From contig JAKSZP010013640.1 in NCBI GenBank assembly GCA_022478985.1, forward strand, positions 1-64,000: 64,000 nucleotides of DNA. Direction: 5' to 3'. The notes beneath the pieces are model-generated. The model ran no database searches. It was not told where the DNA came from and was given only the letters and a program-made list of their open reading frames with translations. Of this stretch, positions 11,051 through 22,560 are shown piece after piece. Every line of letters starts with the position of its first letter. The first letter of the stretch is position 1. The stretch is from Massospora cicadina (taxonomy: Eukaryota; Entomophthoromycota; Entomophthoromycetes; Entomophthorales; Entomophthoraceae). Made by a program: the position numbers and the translations under genes.

Positions 11051-12392
11051 GGTTGTCCTCTTCCCAAATGGGAGTTCTTTACAATTTTAGTGGCCATTTC
11101 ATGGAGAGTTACAAAAACTATCCTCACATTAGATGACAAACCCTTTTATTATACTTGTAGGCATATTTTCCATGCCAGATTTCCCCTTAGTGGTAAGAGA
11201 GTGCATTTGCTGGTTTATGCAGTCACTGTGTTTCTCACCATGGCAATATCATCTGTTATGGGTACTGCACAACTCAGCAATTTTTTACTGTTAGCTGGAA
11301 GGTTCCTGCCCTTCTACATGTATCTGGTGGTTTCAGACCCTTCTAGGCCCTTCATAATTCTAAAGCTACCATAGAAGTTATTATTGAAATCAAGTAGGCA
11401 CTAGCTTCTATTCTATCTTAAGTATCTATCAGTTTTATAAACAGCCCTTGTTTTTACTCTTGCGGTGGTGTATTCTGAATCACCTTTCACCCAGTTCAGC
11501 TAGCTGTATATCTAAAGTTTTTAGAAAACAGCTTAGGTTAGAGGTTAATTACAGGTTTGAAATGCTATGAACTATCTTGTAAGTTAACTGAACAGGCTTG
11601 TACTTGTTGTAATAATTAAGAGGATACTAGTTGTATTGAGACAACTAGTCAGTCAAGTCTTCTTAATAATTGGCTTCAACACCATTCAGGTATACTCTCA
11701 CTATGTCTTGAGAAATTAACTAGAGAACTTTATTACCTTCAACTTTTCAATTTAGAAGTATCTAGAATAAATAGTTAACAGCTGAATTCTGATCTTTATT
11801 AAAAATATTTGGGGTTTTTATAGGGTAAAGGTTTCACATTTTTTCAGCTGGCTCACTAATGATTGACAGTTATCTTCCACAAAATTAACCCTCAGTACTG
11901 ATGCTGAACATAGTGAGTTCCATCGCTGTAGTCAATCCCCTGTAGGGCAACCTTTACAGTAGTGCGGCCATCTATTAATGTTAGAAACCAATCACCAATT
12001 TCCTAAGCGTCATGTTGCCTGGTTAATATTATAAACCACCGCAGGTCAAAAGTTAAAAATGCTTTGGTAGTTTCAGAAAAATGACCCTAATCATTTGGCG
12101 TCTCAGGAAAAACTATTCAAAATAAAAATCTAGCTATTGACAATCTAGCCAGCATTGGATTAATTATTAACATTGGTGTGGATGATCCCCAATAATTTTT
12201 ATTTTAACCAATCATCATGTTTATATCCTTTGATTATTAATAATTAGCGTACTTTAACCAGTAACCATTGCTGAGCAACAGAATTCTAGTTAACAATCTT
12301 CAAGAAGTTTAATTTATTTGCTGGAATATATTTATATCAAATTAAATATAAGTTAGATCTTAATTTACTCCAAGATGGATAATGTGGACATC
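11051..12392. other. No recognisable feature
   Basis: AT-rich. The open frame across the start of this stretch (11006-11374) begins inside the 3' end of the two-ORF element and has no family resemblance, so it was not called. The last ~50 bases resemble the sequence just upstream of the antisense ORF in element F (43.66-43.70 kb). Confidence 0.45.
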
Positions 12393-12400
12393 TATAAAAA
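12393..12400 (+). promoter_or_regulatory. TATA-like box upstream of the 12.4-kb ORF
   Basis: TATAAAAA, 42 bp before the ATG at 12442 and followed by a pyrimidine-rich CAACACATCCCCTAG. The same arrangement (TATATAAG, then CAACATCCCCCCTCTAG) occurs at 43687-43694 before the related ORF in element F. Confidence 0.45.
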
Positions 12401-12441
12401 TTTCAACACATCCCCTAGCTTGACTAGATTATAAAGCCCAA

Positions 12442-12672
12442 ATGACAAGCTCTTCTAGTAACTCCCGTTTCCAACATTATGTGGCCATTCTTTCCAATAC
12501 AGACTCCCACCTTTTCCAAGCAATGAGTCTGCTTCTCTATAATATCATATATGGCACCATCAGATCCCATGCCACAAGTAAAGCGGACTTCTTTAGTTTG
12601 TTAAGACTAGCACTAGGGCGCCATATTTCTACTGCACAGGTAACTACACCAACTACACAAAGTAATTTATAA
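12442..12672 (+). CDS. Unknown 76-aa ORF related to the antisense ORF of element F
   Basis: Starts MTSSSSNSRFQHYVAILS and contains DSHLFQAMS. It aligns without gaps to the ORF at about 43.73-43.80 kb in element F over 26 residues with 16 identities, followed by a shared YG..R.H..S. No known domain is visible. The ATG here corresponds to ATT in F, so this copy may keep the original start while losing the C-terminal half. The real product could be a truncated relative of a retrotransposon accessory gene or of a host gene. Confidence 0.5.
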   Translation: MTSSSSNSRFQHYVAILSNTDSHLFQAMSLLLYNIIYGTIRSHATSKADFFSLLRLALGRHISTAQVTTPTTQSNL

Positions 12673-12680
12673 AGATCATA

Positions 12681-13365
12681 AATGTTAATAAAATCTCACA
12701 AAAGCAAAGGCAAGTTTCAGCAATAGGACTTTTTCAAGAAAAGAGAGCACCCTGTAGTAACAAATAATGCCAAAGGCTCATGGGCTTGATTAAATAATTG
12801 ACCTGATAGGCTGATACAACTTAATTTAGAAAAAGATCCCTTTCCTCCTTGACAACCCTCCCAGATATCCTACATCTACCAAAGTTTCCATAAAAGCTTT
12901 CCATGGTTACTAAGCAGCACCTCTTATTTTTATACTAAAATCATAACAAATTTGGTGGAAAAACAAATAGCTAGAGTCAAGACATTTTCATGTAGAGATG
13001 TGATACACTGGATGCAGTTGAGTTACTAACCATCTGTCATAGTAAAGATATGCCCCTACTAATGATGGTTTTATGCTGATGCAGGGAAATATAAAATAGT
13101 ATGCAAATTAAAATAGGGGGCAATATATAATCAAGGCCACAACATCAAGAGCCAATAAGTTTAGTAAATGAGAGATGTTCCAGTAGGGATTTAAGGATTC
13201 AATTTATAATAGATTAATACTTTAGGCCACTACATATAAAGGCAGAGGCCACGAAGTGTAATAATAACTATATTAATAAAATCAACTATATTTATATTAG
13301 TTACAGTATTAGATTAAAGATATAAGATAATTGTAACCAGATGGTTAGAAAACCTGATTACAACA
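12681..13365 (-). repeat. 3' LTR of family-A element E0
   Basis: The minus strand begins TGTTGTAATCAGG..CTAACCATC at 13365, aligned with the start of element A's LTR (TATTGCAATTGGTTTGACC, at 14219). A purine tract GGTCAAGTGGGGGTAAA (plus 13366-13382) precedes it on the minus strand, matching A's tract at 26113-26130. The outer end (about 12681, TGTTAATAAAATC on plus) is a guess from expected length. A TATA-like motif lies at about 13.24 kb on minus. Confidence 0.55.
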
Positions 13366-13517
13366 TTTACCCCCACTTGACCAAACATTAAGTAACAAAG
13401 ATGTGTGTGTGACCTATCTCATTGAGAAAATGTGGCCATTGGCCCAGACTTCTGCTAATATTTCAATAAGAACTTTACAAGCACCCAGTTGATGAGGTAA
13501 CTTCAAAAAATTAGAGG
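13366..13517 (-). pseudogene. 3' end of E0 pol (end of integrase), cut by element C
   Basis: The minus reading ends in LLLNVWSSGGKC, parallel to LLPDVWSSG at the 3' end of element A's integrase (about 26.10 kb). This places element C's insertion point inside the 3' end of an inverted family-A copy. I could not find the rest of E0 to the right of 56.68 kb. Confidence 0.5.
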
Positions 13518-14218
13518 TGCGACTAATTGGTAAAAATGTTCTGGGGCTAACTATCTCCAAAACTACCATTAAATCTCCCATTTTAACTCTCAGAAAAATC
13601 ATCCTTATTAAATTAATAATTCAACTCCTATCCCTCGGCCAAATATCCTTGCAGTTGGTAATATGGCTATGCCAAACCCTCAGTGAAATTGGCATACTCA
13701 CTCAGAGGTCTGACCATGACCTAATTTGAATTTAGTCCAAATTTCTAAGTGAAAACAAACCCTCTTTTATAGACCTAAAGGGGGATCTGTGAAATGAAGA
13801 TATTTTATCCCCAAATCATACCTAGGACCTCATGTAATTATCCAAATTGAAAAGATTTTCAAGATGCTTGATTGGATTTGATATATCAAATCCTTATTGC
13901 ACAGATTCATCATACCTGCTATCAACCCAACACCTAATTTTAAGTCAAGTTAAGTTGAAGAGAATAATGAGAGATATGATATACATTGTCATTTATCTAA
14001 ATCAAGTTCACCTCCGCCTACCATGAATTCTCTCTTATCCCACTAATAGCCTCTGAATATCCTAAACACTAGGAGGTGATTTCTAAAAAAAGGTCACTTG
14101 TTTCACTAAGCTAAAAGGTATAATTCTAAACCCATTTTTATTAATAAAATTTACATTCACTTGTGGTTTAAGGTTATCCTGATATACTAAAAACAGCAGA
14201 TGTGATCCTTATACCAGT
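13518..14218 (+). repeat. 5' LTR of C, left part
   Basis: Starts TGCGACTAATTGG and aligns to 41423-41541 and then 56039-56600. It carries a single CCCTC where the 3' LTR is interrupted, so it is the empty-site version of the solo-LTR insertion. The right part lies after element A at 26924-26998. Confidence 0.7.
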
Positions 14219-14269
14219 ATTGCAATTGGTTTGACCAACCATCAGTTCAACTAGTATTTGGTTAGTATC

Positions 14270-14286
14270 TATATTTAACTAATACC
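14270..14286 (+). repeat. Target-site duplication of SINE1, left copy
   Basis: TATATTTAACTAATACC, identical to 14583-14599. Exact over 17 bp. Confidence 0.9.
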
Positions 14287-14582
14287 GGGGGTGGAAGGCA
14301 AGTTGGTAGGGCGTATGGCTACCAACCTGAAGATTTCGGGTTCAATTCCTGCCCTTTGCACATTGATAAGGGTGCCAGCCAAAGGAAGCTATTGGCGGTT
14401 AGTAGGTATAATAACATGAAAACCTTACCCATGACATAACCAGAAAAATCTGAGTCCTGATCTGGAGGTGAAAAAAACTTTCTATGACAGAGTTGACCCT
14501 GCTCAGTTTTCATGTCAATACTTTCTTTCTCTATTTTGGTAATGTCTGTCCCCTGGTCGGCTTGCCTCAAATAAATAAAATA
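14287..14582 (+). mobile_element. SINE1, tRNA-derived, with LINE-type 3' tail
   Basis: A 296-bp insertion in element A's 5' LTR, bounded by a perfect 17-bp duplication. The head resembles a tRNA: an A-box-like GGCAAGTTGGTAGGGCG (about 14297-14313), an anticodon-arm-like segment, and GGTTCAATTCC at 14339-14349, which fits the pol III B-box consensus exactly. The middle is unrelated. The 3' end (14539-14582) begins GTAATGTCTGTCCCCTGGTC and continues to an AAATAAATAAAA end. This tail is shared with LINE1's 3' end (24103 onward), as expected for a SINE mobilised by that LINE family. The exact TSD suggests a fairly recent insertion. Confidence 0.9.
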
Positions 14583-14599
14583 TATATTTAACTAATACC
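14583..14599 (+). repeat. Target-site duplication of SINE1, right copy
   Basis: TATATTTAACTAATACC, identical to 14270-14286. Confidence 0.9.
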
Positions 14600-15326
14600 T
14601 AAAAATTAGCTTTGATGGTATATGGAGCCTCTAGCACACAGGCCTTAACTTCTTTAAAAGTTCTGAAGGTGTATTAGCTTACTCTTAGTGCTTTTGGCCC
14701 CACTCTGTGGAATTGTAAACTTGGCAAATTAAAACCCATAACCCCCAGTGCAACTTCTACCCCTTGATATAGAAATAGCTTAGGTCTTTGGCCTCAGTGA
14801 ATTAGGTCTGCTTCCATATCCTTATCCATTATCTTGTCCACCACATTGGCATAAAATATTTTGTAGGAGGAATCATTTTATTATGGAGTTCCTCTGGAGC
14901 CTCTAACACAGTTGCTTGATTGCTATTACAATGGAAATCTGTTGGTCCTTGATTCAGTTAATTAATCTAATCTGGATTATTAGTATTAGTCTACTATGTC
15001 AGAGTGCTGCTTAGTAAACAGGAGAAGCATTATTAGGAACGCTATTGGGAGGGGATATTAAGACTGAATAATAAGAGGGGGAGGATCTTTTTTCCTATGT
15101 AGTTAGAGTTAATCCCTGGTTGGTTTTATTATCTAATGAAGAAGATGAGCTTTTGGGAGTATGCGATACTAACTGTGCTTTACTCTGCTTTGAAATAAAA
15201 AACCACTTGCTGAACTTGTCCTGTTCACAAGTTTTAAGGCGTTTGTCTTCATACAGCACCTTATTTATTGGAGTCTCAAAACCTGTGCCTTAGATATATG
15301 ACGCCTAAGCACTGGTTTCAACATTG

Positions 15327-15344
15327 TGGTGCTCAATACAATGG
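15327..15344 (+). other. Primer-binding site of A
   Basis: TGGTGCTCAATACAATGG, three bases after the 5' LTR. It shares the first nine bases with the sites of E1, C and F. Confidence 0.7.
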
Positions 15345-15847
15345 CTTCTCTAGTTCCCTGTAATTTATACATAATCAATATTGATCTCAGTAGTTCCAAG
15401 GAGGCACCCTTCTCCCAGAAGTAAAACTAGCGTTAGTTGTTTAAGATGTTGCCCTAGCGGCCCCACAAAGTCAGCTGATGATTTTTGTCATTATGAGCAG
15501 CTTTAGATGCTCACTTAGGCCATCTTTCTGATATTATACTTGGCCACAATCGGCAAGTCAAGGAGTCAGTTAAGTTAACTAACATACTTGAACGTCGCCT
15601 AGAGAGCTTGGATGCATATATGTATGAAGCTGTTCACTCAAATACCGATTTGCATCAACTTTTTGAAACCTTTGTAACTTGTGGTAAAACCTGGGGCCTG
15701 AAGTTTAGGTCCCTCATAAACAAGAATATAAATATGAGAAAAAAGCATAGCTGCTACTCAATAAGTTGCAAATAAAATAGTAATATTACAAGTAGAATGC
15801 CGTCATGTTAGTACCATGTGGAATTATTTCAATAGTTCCTCATCTGC

Positions 15848-17000
15848 TTAGGATGGTAATATTAGCCACAAGGAACCCAAATATATGCCATTGACTGAAA
15901 CTATTGAGGGAAATGAGGCAGAGGGGATGCCTGAGTTGCCTATGGTTTTCACCTCTGCACTAGGGATTGGAGCCTCAACTCCGCCTGAGATGCCCGCTAC
16001 TCCTACCTGAGATAAATGACATAAATTTGTGAATCTTCCACTCACCCTGCGCAAAATCCTGCTAGTGCTGCTGCACCTAAACTGTAGGCGCTCCTACTCG
16101 AGCTGGGCTGATGGTACATGGCCAGTTCATGCCTACATCTCAGCTTTGCCACGTGGGAGGTCAAGGAGTGGTGAACCATGTCCTTTGGCCCTACCCTCAT
16201 GAGCCTCATGTTCATACAATTATGATCAACTTGCCTAAGTTCAATAAAAATGCCAATATAAATAATTTTATTAGTCTCTTCAAAATTAGTACAGCTGGAG
16301 TGATAGAGTATGCTAAGTTGGTGACTATCATGAATTCATTGGATATTAATAGTTAGGGGTTAGTGATGCTTAAGTTACAGAAGAAGGGCATTACCTATTG
16401 CGGCACCAGAGACCTTCTCATCAAAGAATTTATTGTCTATCATGGATTACCACCTACAAACCTAAATTTTAAACAACTGTTTTAAGAGAGATGAAACGGT
16501 AAAAGCTTTTGCATACTGGCTTTAATTTGAAGATCAAATGTTGGAAGGGGATAATGTGATTAATGACTTTAATGCCCAAACTGCCCTCTGCCATGCCTGT
16601 GAGCCTTAAAAGGACTTATATTGGGAAATGATTCTGGTATTGAATGAGGAAAACGATATTACTCACATGGTGGATTACCTTCAGCGTTGTGATTTACTTC
16701 TGTGGCACTTAACAAGAGCTATTGGGAGCCCCATGAACCACGGCCTAGGTCCATTTTGTCGAAGAAAGAGTTACCTCCATCTTTGCCTTATGGCCCACAG
16801 TCAAAAAGTCATATGTTAGCCAGATCATTTGTAATTACTGCATAAAATTGGGGCATTATGCCAATCTCTGCCCTAATCTTAGTGCAAAACCTAAAGTTCA
16901 TGCAGTGCATTCTATGGATGAGGAAGAAGTGGGAAAGACAGAGAGGAGTAGAACCAAGTTTTTTCTACTTCTTCCTCCTCTTAATATATCCCAAAGTAAA
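15848..17000 (+). pseudogene. Gag of A
   Basis: Fragments in order: an acidic Pro-rich segment (EGNEAEGMPELPMVF, about 15.9 kb); an open stretch 16111-16356 with LPKFNKNANINNFISLF; then, from about 16.83 kb, CNYCIKLGHYANLC, an intact CCHC zinc knuckle, followed by an acidic tail with EEEVGK. Gag would form the particle and bind RNA. Several stops and frameshifts lie between the pieces. The same segments occur in E1 on the minus strand. Confidence 0.75.
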
Positions 17001-17369
17001 AGAAATCACCACCACACTCTCCTAAATGACGTGTTAGTGCTTCTGCAAAGCTGCCTTTTGAAAGTCCCAGGGTCAAAGCATGTTAGTGTAGCGGTGACCA
17101 CCCACTCCCAAGAAGAATGTGCCAACGGTCAGCAGATAAAATGTGTCAAAATCTTATGCTCAATAATTGAAATCATATTAGGATCCTAGCTCATCTGAGA
17201 CCCCCAAGTTGACCGGAGTCCAAGTGGCAGTACCCATAGAGGCGTTGAAGGAGTCCAGCCCGCAGATGTATGAGGAGCTACAAAATTTTCTAAGTCAAGC
17301 GGACAAAGTGGATGTCTTTACAATAAACCCTTCTGATATTTATTTTTTTGTGTAACTACCTTGAATTAT

Positions 17370-17570
17370 TGGTAAATAAGCTCAAGGTCTGAGCTATTTT
17401 AGACAGTGGATCCTGATTAGTATTGTATCTACTAATTTTATGAGAAAGTTATGGCTTGTTCCAGATATAGACCACTTTAAAGTTTATGGAACCGCTGGCC
17501 CATAATTGACTTTAGAGGGAGCATACAGCGTTTACTGTTGCGTTTTAGTACCCTAATAAACTCAACCCCC
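17370..17570 (+). pseudogene. Aspartic protease of A
   Basis: AILDSGS at about 17.40 kb is the retropepsin active-site motif (D-S/T-G). A stop directly follows, and the rest is split between frames. It lies between the gag knuckle and RT, the expected place. Confidence 0.5.
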
Positions 17571-18009
17571 GCTATTGTGTTTCCTAATCAAAATTACAAT
17601 TTTTATTTGAGACCTCGTTTTTGAGGAAATATGGAGTCAAAAGCGACTTTAAAGAAAATACCTTGACATATTAGGGCAAGCCCTATCACTCTTTTATATC
17701 AGAAAAGACGCAGCTGCAACAGCCTTAAAAGAAGAATTTGTTAACCCTGTATAAAATGATGGTACTGTACCCATAGAATATCTGTGGCTATGTGGCCAAA
17801 CCCAGAAACTACCAGAACAGATAGTAGCATCCAAGGGCATTCCCATCTGTTTTAATTATACTCTAACAATTCCATCAGGTCATCAAATCATAATGGGGAC
17901 TGAAATTCTCTTATATATTCCCAAGGTTTATACAGTGAGATCGTCGCCTCATTCAATGGCTCCAAGTTAGAGCCAGTCGCAGCGCCTGGGTTTATTCTGC
18001 CAGAACATA

Positions 18010-18890
18010 ACAAATTTAAGGTGCTTTTGCTAAGCTGATTACCTTTCCTATAAAAGCCAAGAGACGCCAGTCAGTCGCATCTGTTCATATTTTTCCAGTA
18101 AAAGAAGCGCTAAATATCCATGAGTTTAGCGCTCTAGAAGAACTTGGACTGAAGGATGACAAATGACAAACTGTATGAATGCTGATTCCTTGAGAGCGCC
18201 TCTCCAGATTGACAGAGGACAAAAAGGACCAAGCGTTGGCCTTATTTGACAAATACAGAAGTATTTTATAAAAACAACTACAATTTGGTTTGCATGCATG
18301 ATGTGCTGCACCAAATTGATACTGGTAACCTTCTAAAAATTCTCCTTCATTCTATCAGGCGTTCTAAAACAGCGGATAGGGTGGTTAATGCGTAAAATAA
18401 TCAGTTAAATACAGAAGGGGATTCTAGTACCCTCCAAGAGTCCTTGGGACGCCCCTGTTTCGGTTATTAAGAAGAAAAATGGGTCTAATCAAGTAGAAAT
18501 AGATTACCAGAAGCTCAACAATATTACCAAGAAAAAACATACCCACTACCATGTATTGACGACGCAATGGATTACTTGGGTGGTGCCCAATACTTCTCCT
18601 CCATGTACTTCCTGTTTGGCTATTGGCAGACTGATCTGCTGAAGGAGAAAAAGGATATATGCGCGATGATCACCGCCCAGGGTCTATGTAACTCACTCAG
18701 ATGCTACAAGGTCTGTGCAACTCCCTGGCAACTTTCCAGCGGGCTATGGATAACATATTTTGGAATTTAAAAATATCCTGTGTTTTAGTGTAATTAAATG
18801 AGATTAATATGTTTTCCATGATGTTTACGGACCATCTGCAGCACTTGGAGGAAGTTTTCCACAGGTTGGAACAAGACAATTTAATATATT
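18010..18890 (+). pseudogene. Reverse transcriptase of A, part before LINE1
   Basis: Decayed RT blocks: a VK.ALNIHEFSALEEL segment before RT, a KKN-type block near 18.47 kb, a MITAQGL..LCN block at about 18.67-18.73 kb and FQRAMDNI at about 18.74 kb, then a palm segment FSMMFTDHLQHLEEVF. The frame is broken several times. The domain stops at the LINE1 target-site copy and resumes at 24155. Confidence 0.75.
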
Positions 18891-18907
18891 AAGCCTTAAA
18901 AGTGTAA
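18891..18907 (+). repeat. Target-site duplication of LINE1, left copy
   Basis: AAGCCTTAAAAGTGTAA, identical to 24143-24159. It lies within element A's RT coding region; the first two As may belong to the LINE tail in the right copy. Confidence 0.9.
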
Positions 18908-19023
18908 ACTTTTCTTCCTCGTAACAATCACTTTTAGTTACTATGATTTAATTCAAACAGCAAATTTGGATAATCACACACAGGAAAGATGGGCGACTTT
19001 AATAACAAAAAAATACAACATGG

Positions 19024-20094
19024 GTGAGCATTGCAGCAAGCAGTGCGCTTAACGGTGCAACTAAGGGCAAGGAACGCCCTGGAGGGGGACCAGGAACCCA
19101 AGCCATAAAAAAATCACAAACTCAGACACCGTCTGGGTTTATGATATTTAAAGTAAAGCACGCGCAATACATGTACATTCAATTCAACCAACCTTTGTCA
19201 AAGGTGGAACACGGGATCAGACTCTTCCTTGGGGATGAGTCACCGACCCTGTGGAAGAAAACATGTGAGGCACAGCCCTCACTTTTCCCTCACGCGGTGT
19301 ATGTAGCCACCAACAACATGGGCCACAGCTGGATCAATATTGGTTTTGAAACATCTGATGAAGCTGATGCTGCAGCAAAAATCTGCGTGGAAATTGCCCT
19401 CCCTGAGGGCAAAAAAATTGTGCACACCGCGCACACCAGATGGAACAAAGCGAAAACTTTGTTCATCTCCTTTGACTCGCTCCCCACTAACCTTCCTCAT
19501 AAGGTAATCGAGGAGGAGCTCTGCAAAGGTCTTGTGGCCTATGGAGAAATCCAACAACCCGAATTACAGCAATTTTGCTTAATGCCCAACCTGTGCACGG
19601 GCAAAGCTATCGCTGTAATAAACCCCTTCCCAGAAGTGGAAGAGGATCTATCCAGAATTCCCCACACAGCAGAATTTCACTTTGCAGGTGGGGGCCAGTC
19701 AGCTACATTCCAAGTTACCCTGGAACGCGCACCACCCATTTGCAACCACTGTGGCTCATTGGGCCACAAGGAACATGCATGCCCTGTGAAAGAGGGCTTA
19801 ATGGAAAATGATTTTTGTGAAGAAGCTATGGACGAAGATAATGAAAACTTCGCCAAAATGACTGATGGCCACCACCCATTCCGCTGGGGTGAAGATGGAC
19901 TATACTCCATTGTGGACCCAGTTACAAGTAAACAGCGTAAAGCAGCACAAAAAGCTCACAAGAGAGCAGCAGCCAACGCGGCGCACATGGAGTCTGCCAC
20001 TAACCCTGGACAAATTTGGGAGGATATTTCAGATATTCACCGAACCAACCAATCAGAACAATATGCCCAGGTCGAAAATTTTCACAGTAACTAG
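19024..20094 (+). CDS. LINE1 ORF1 protein, RNA-binding Gag-like
   Basis: 356 codons open. Conserved with LINE2 ORF1: KHAQYMYIQFNQPLSKVE (about residues 43-60), a VYVATNNMGHSW / IGFE block, FISFDSLPTNLP, a GLVAYGEI..PELQQF block and MPNLCTGKAIAV, then the CCHC knuckle CNHCGSLGHKEHAC at about residues 239-252. ORF1 proteins of this kind coat the LINE RNA. There is no in-frame ATG at the start: the frame opens with GTG at 19024, the first in-frame ATG is 19141, and an ATG at 18989 is out of frame across an A-run. A start lost by a small indel is likely. Confidence 0.8.
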   Translation: MSIAASSALNGATKGKERPGGGPGTQAIKKSQTQTPSGFMIFKVKHAQYMYIQFNQPLSKVEHGIRLFLGDESPTLWKKTCEAQPSLFPHAVYVATNNMGHSWINIGFETSDEADAAAKICVEIALPEGKKIVHTAHTRWNKAKTLFISFDSLPTNLPHKVIEEELCKGLVAYGEIQQPELQQFCLMPNLCTGKAIAVINPFPEVEEDLSRIPHTAEFHFAGGGQSATFQVTLERAPPICNHCGSLGHKEHACPVKEGLMENDFCEEAMDEDNENFAKMTDGHHPFRWGEDGLYSIVDPVTSKQRKAAQKAHKRAAANAAHMESATNPGQIWEDISDIHRTNQSEQYAQVENFHSN

Positions 20095-20440
20095 AATGAG
20101 CCACAAAGTGTCATCAGTCATGCACATACTGAGGAACAATGCAACCGCAATTTGGGCGAAAATGCGGTGCACAATGCAACAAAGTCAAACCTCAAAAATA
20201 TAAAATCCAATAAACAATCCGCATCAAATTAACACAAGACCTGTGCAGGAAAAGTTGACGCAAATGCAAAAAACTGCAATTCCCTTGAATCATTGGGTCA
20301 GATCAAGGGAACCAACAATGGCAGTGAAAGAGTTGGAGTACAGATGCAGAGCATGGCCAAAAATGAGCCATGGTGGGATAGGGCCAGAGGGCCCTCCCAA
20401 CTGCTCCTGAGGCGCCGCGGGCACCTCAGTGTCAATAGGG

Positions 20441-21300
20441 ATGCTAAACATCGTGGGAGCCAGGGCTCATACGTCCCAAGCCAAAAAGCTGGCATTCCTG
20501 CGAAAACCTCTTGTAGACATCTTGGACATCCAAGAAACCCACTGCCTACAAGGGGAAGAAGAATCCTGGTCAACCAGGGTCGCACCATCATAATTAGTAT
20601 GGACGTCTCACTGTGGGGTGATAGTCCAAAACAACAAGAAATTTAAAATTATAAACTCATCATCACACTTGCATGGTTGAGTCCTGGTAGCAACAATCAC
20701 ATGCCAAGATGAAATAATTTCAGTAGCATGTATCTATGCACTGTGCACTGCAACTGAGAAAAAACAATTTTTTGAAATCATTTCTACTCTCACCCTCCCA
20801 CCAGATATCATCATGTTAGGCGATTTCAACTGCTGGGATAACCCCAATACAGATCGATGGCCAATCCCAGGGGATACCCACCTGGACACATTGAATATTG
20901 CACAATGAAGGCATCTCTTGGCTTACAGGATGCTTTTCCCCCCAATTCACCAATCCTTCCCCACATGATGAGACCTAACATACATGAGGGACTGCTCATA
21001 TCGATGAGTCATATTGACCACATCCTCATCCTGCAATCCCACCACTCAAGAATCTCAAAATTTACAACAAAAAAGATCAATTTTTCTGACCACCGATTAG
21101 TTATGGTGCAGTTAGCGTCAACCCAATCCCACACACAGGTGTCGCCTTGGAGAAAGCTTCACCTAGAAAATATAAAATTGCCCAAGATATCCGACTGGGT
21201 TGAAAACAAGGCTACAAACCCAGAAATCACAGCCCCATTCACTTCAGATCCCATCAGAACATGGAAAAATTTCAAAAAAGATTTAATCAACAAAACCTGA
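20441..21300 (+). pseudogene. LINE1 ORF2 endonuclease domain (broken)
   Basis: APE-type endonuclease motifs in order but in different frames: DILDIQETH (20.51-20.53 kb, catalytic E), CGVIVQNN, a VACIYAL block at about 20.73 kb, IIMLGDFNCW at about 20.81-20.84 kb (GDFN), and HIDHILI...FSDHRLVMVQ at 21.01-21.11 kb (SDH). This nuclease nicks the target to start reverse transcription. A stop follows the first block at about 20.59 kb. Confidence 0.8.
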
Positions 21301-21521
21301 CATATTGCATCATGAAAGTACACCGCGGACACATCCACAATCAAGCATACCTTGGTGGAACTAGACCACCTGGAAATAAATACTCCGAGTTCTGGCTATA
21401 GCCCTAACTGGGGATGTAAATGGGCAGAAATTTCTGCCCAACTTAACAATCTCATCTTCGAACACCAACACAGAATCTAGTATCAAACAAAGGTAAGTTC
21501 ATAAAGGAAGGCAAAACCTGT

Positions 21522-22560
21522 TTGACATACTTTTTCCACCAATTCCACTCCTGTGGAAACCAGCCCGCATGCACACAGGTCCACAAGACCAATGGCACCG
21601 TGGCAACTGACCCTGAGGAGGTCAAGGCGGAAGTACACCGTTATTACCCCAAATTATATTGCGAAATGCCAACAGATCCACAAAAAATTAAAGAATTTAT
21701 TCAAACTGCAGAGATAAAAAGTACACCACCGAATTACAATATACTATCCCTTATTACACGGGAGGAGCTTTGGGAAACAATTTGCGGTGCACCACATAGG
21801 AAATTCCCAGGGCCTGATGGGATACCCTATGAATTTTACAAAAGTTATTTTCAAAAAATCGCCCCCTCCTATTGGCGTCAATGAACCAGAGTTTGTTGGA
21901 AACACGCCTATTACCAGGAGGTCATAAATCATATGTTATAACCTTGTATAAAAAGGGTGACAAGTTATACCTGCCCATCTGGCGCCCAATTGCACTCTCC
22001 AATACTGACACAAAAATTCTAACAAACATGTTAGCAGCTAGATTAGGCACAATTGCATCTGACGTCCTATCACCCAACCAGTTTAAGTTTATACCAGGGC
22101 GTTCAATCTGGAACAACATACACCCTGTTGCAAATATTTGCCAATCCAAAGCAACTGGTGCCCTGGTCTTCTTGGATCAGGAAAAGGCGTATGACCGTGT
22201 TAGCTGGCCATACCTAAAAGAATGTCTACATGCCTTCAAACTCCCACCAAGATTCATAAAATGGGCGATGCTCCTAACAGAATTTGCAACCATGGCTGTA
22301 TGTGGCCCTGGATTCCTGAAAAACAAGATCAAACCACACAGAGGGCTCAAACAAGGGGATCCCCTCAGCCCACTGCTATATAATTTCAGCTTTGACCCAC
22401 TCCTCCAAGTAACTGACTCACGTCTCATGGGGATAACCGCACAAGGACAACCAATAGTCAAGATACTAGCCTTTGCAGATGACTGCGTAGCAGGTATAAC
22501 AAACAATGAAGATGCCTGACAGCTGGAACGCACTCTAGAGGAATACTCCAAGGTGAGCAA
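21522..22560 (+). pseudogene. LINE1 ORF2 reverse transcriptase domain (broken)
   Basis: Two open pieces, 21522-21884 and 21872-22519. Motifs: GPDGIPYEFYKSYF, LPGGHKSYVITLYKKGDK, WRPIALSNTDTKILTN, FLDQEKAYDRVSW (catalytic D of motif A), HRGLKQGDPLSPLLYNF and AFADDCVAG (FADD, the catalytic pair of non-LTR RTs). A frameshift at about 21.88 kb separates the pieces, and a stop at 22519 follows the FADD segment. Confidence 0.9.

Larger units (their letters stand above)
14219..15323 (+). repeat. 5' LTR of A (interrupted by SINE1)
   Basis: Aligns to 26131-26923 on both sides of SINE1. Ends GGTTTCAACA, three bases before the primer site. The central block (GTGGAATTGTAAACTTGG and what follows) is nearly identical in both LTRs. 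Confidence 0.8.

Noticed and set aside
11006..11374. 122-codon plus-strand frame
   Set aside because: It begins inside the 3' end of the two-ORF element and runs into unique DNA; no homologue in copy 2.
14287..14360. Possible tRNA gene
   Set aside because: The head of SINE1 has A and B boxes but does not fold into a full cloverleaf, and it continues into a SINE body with a LINE tail and TSDs.
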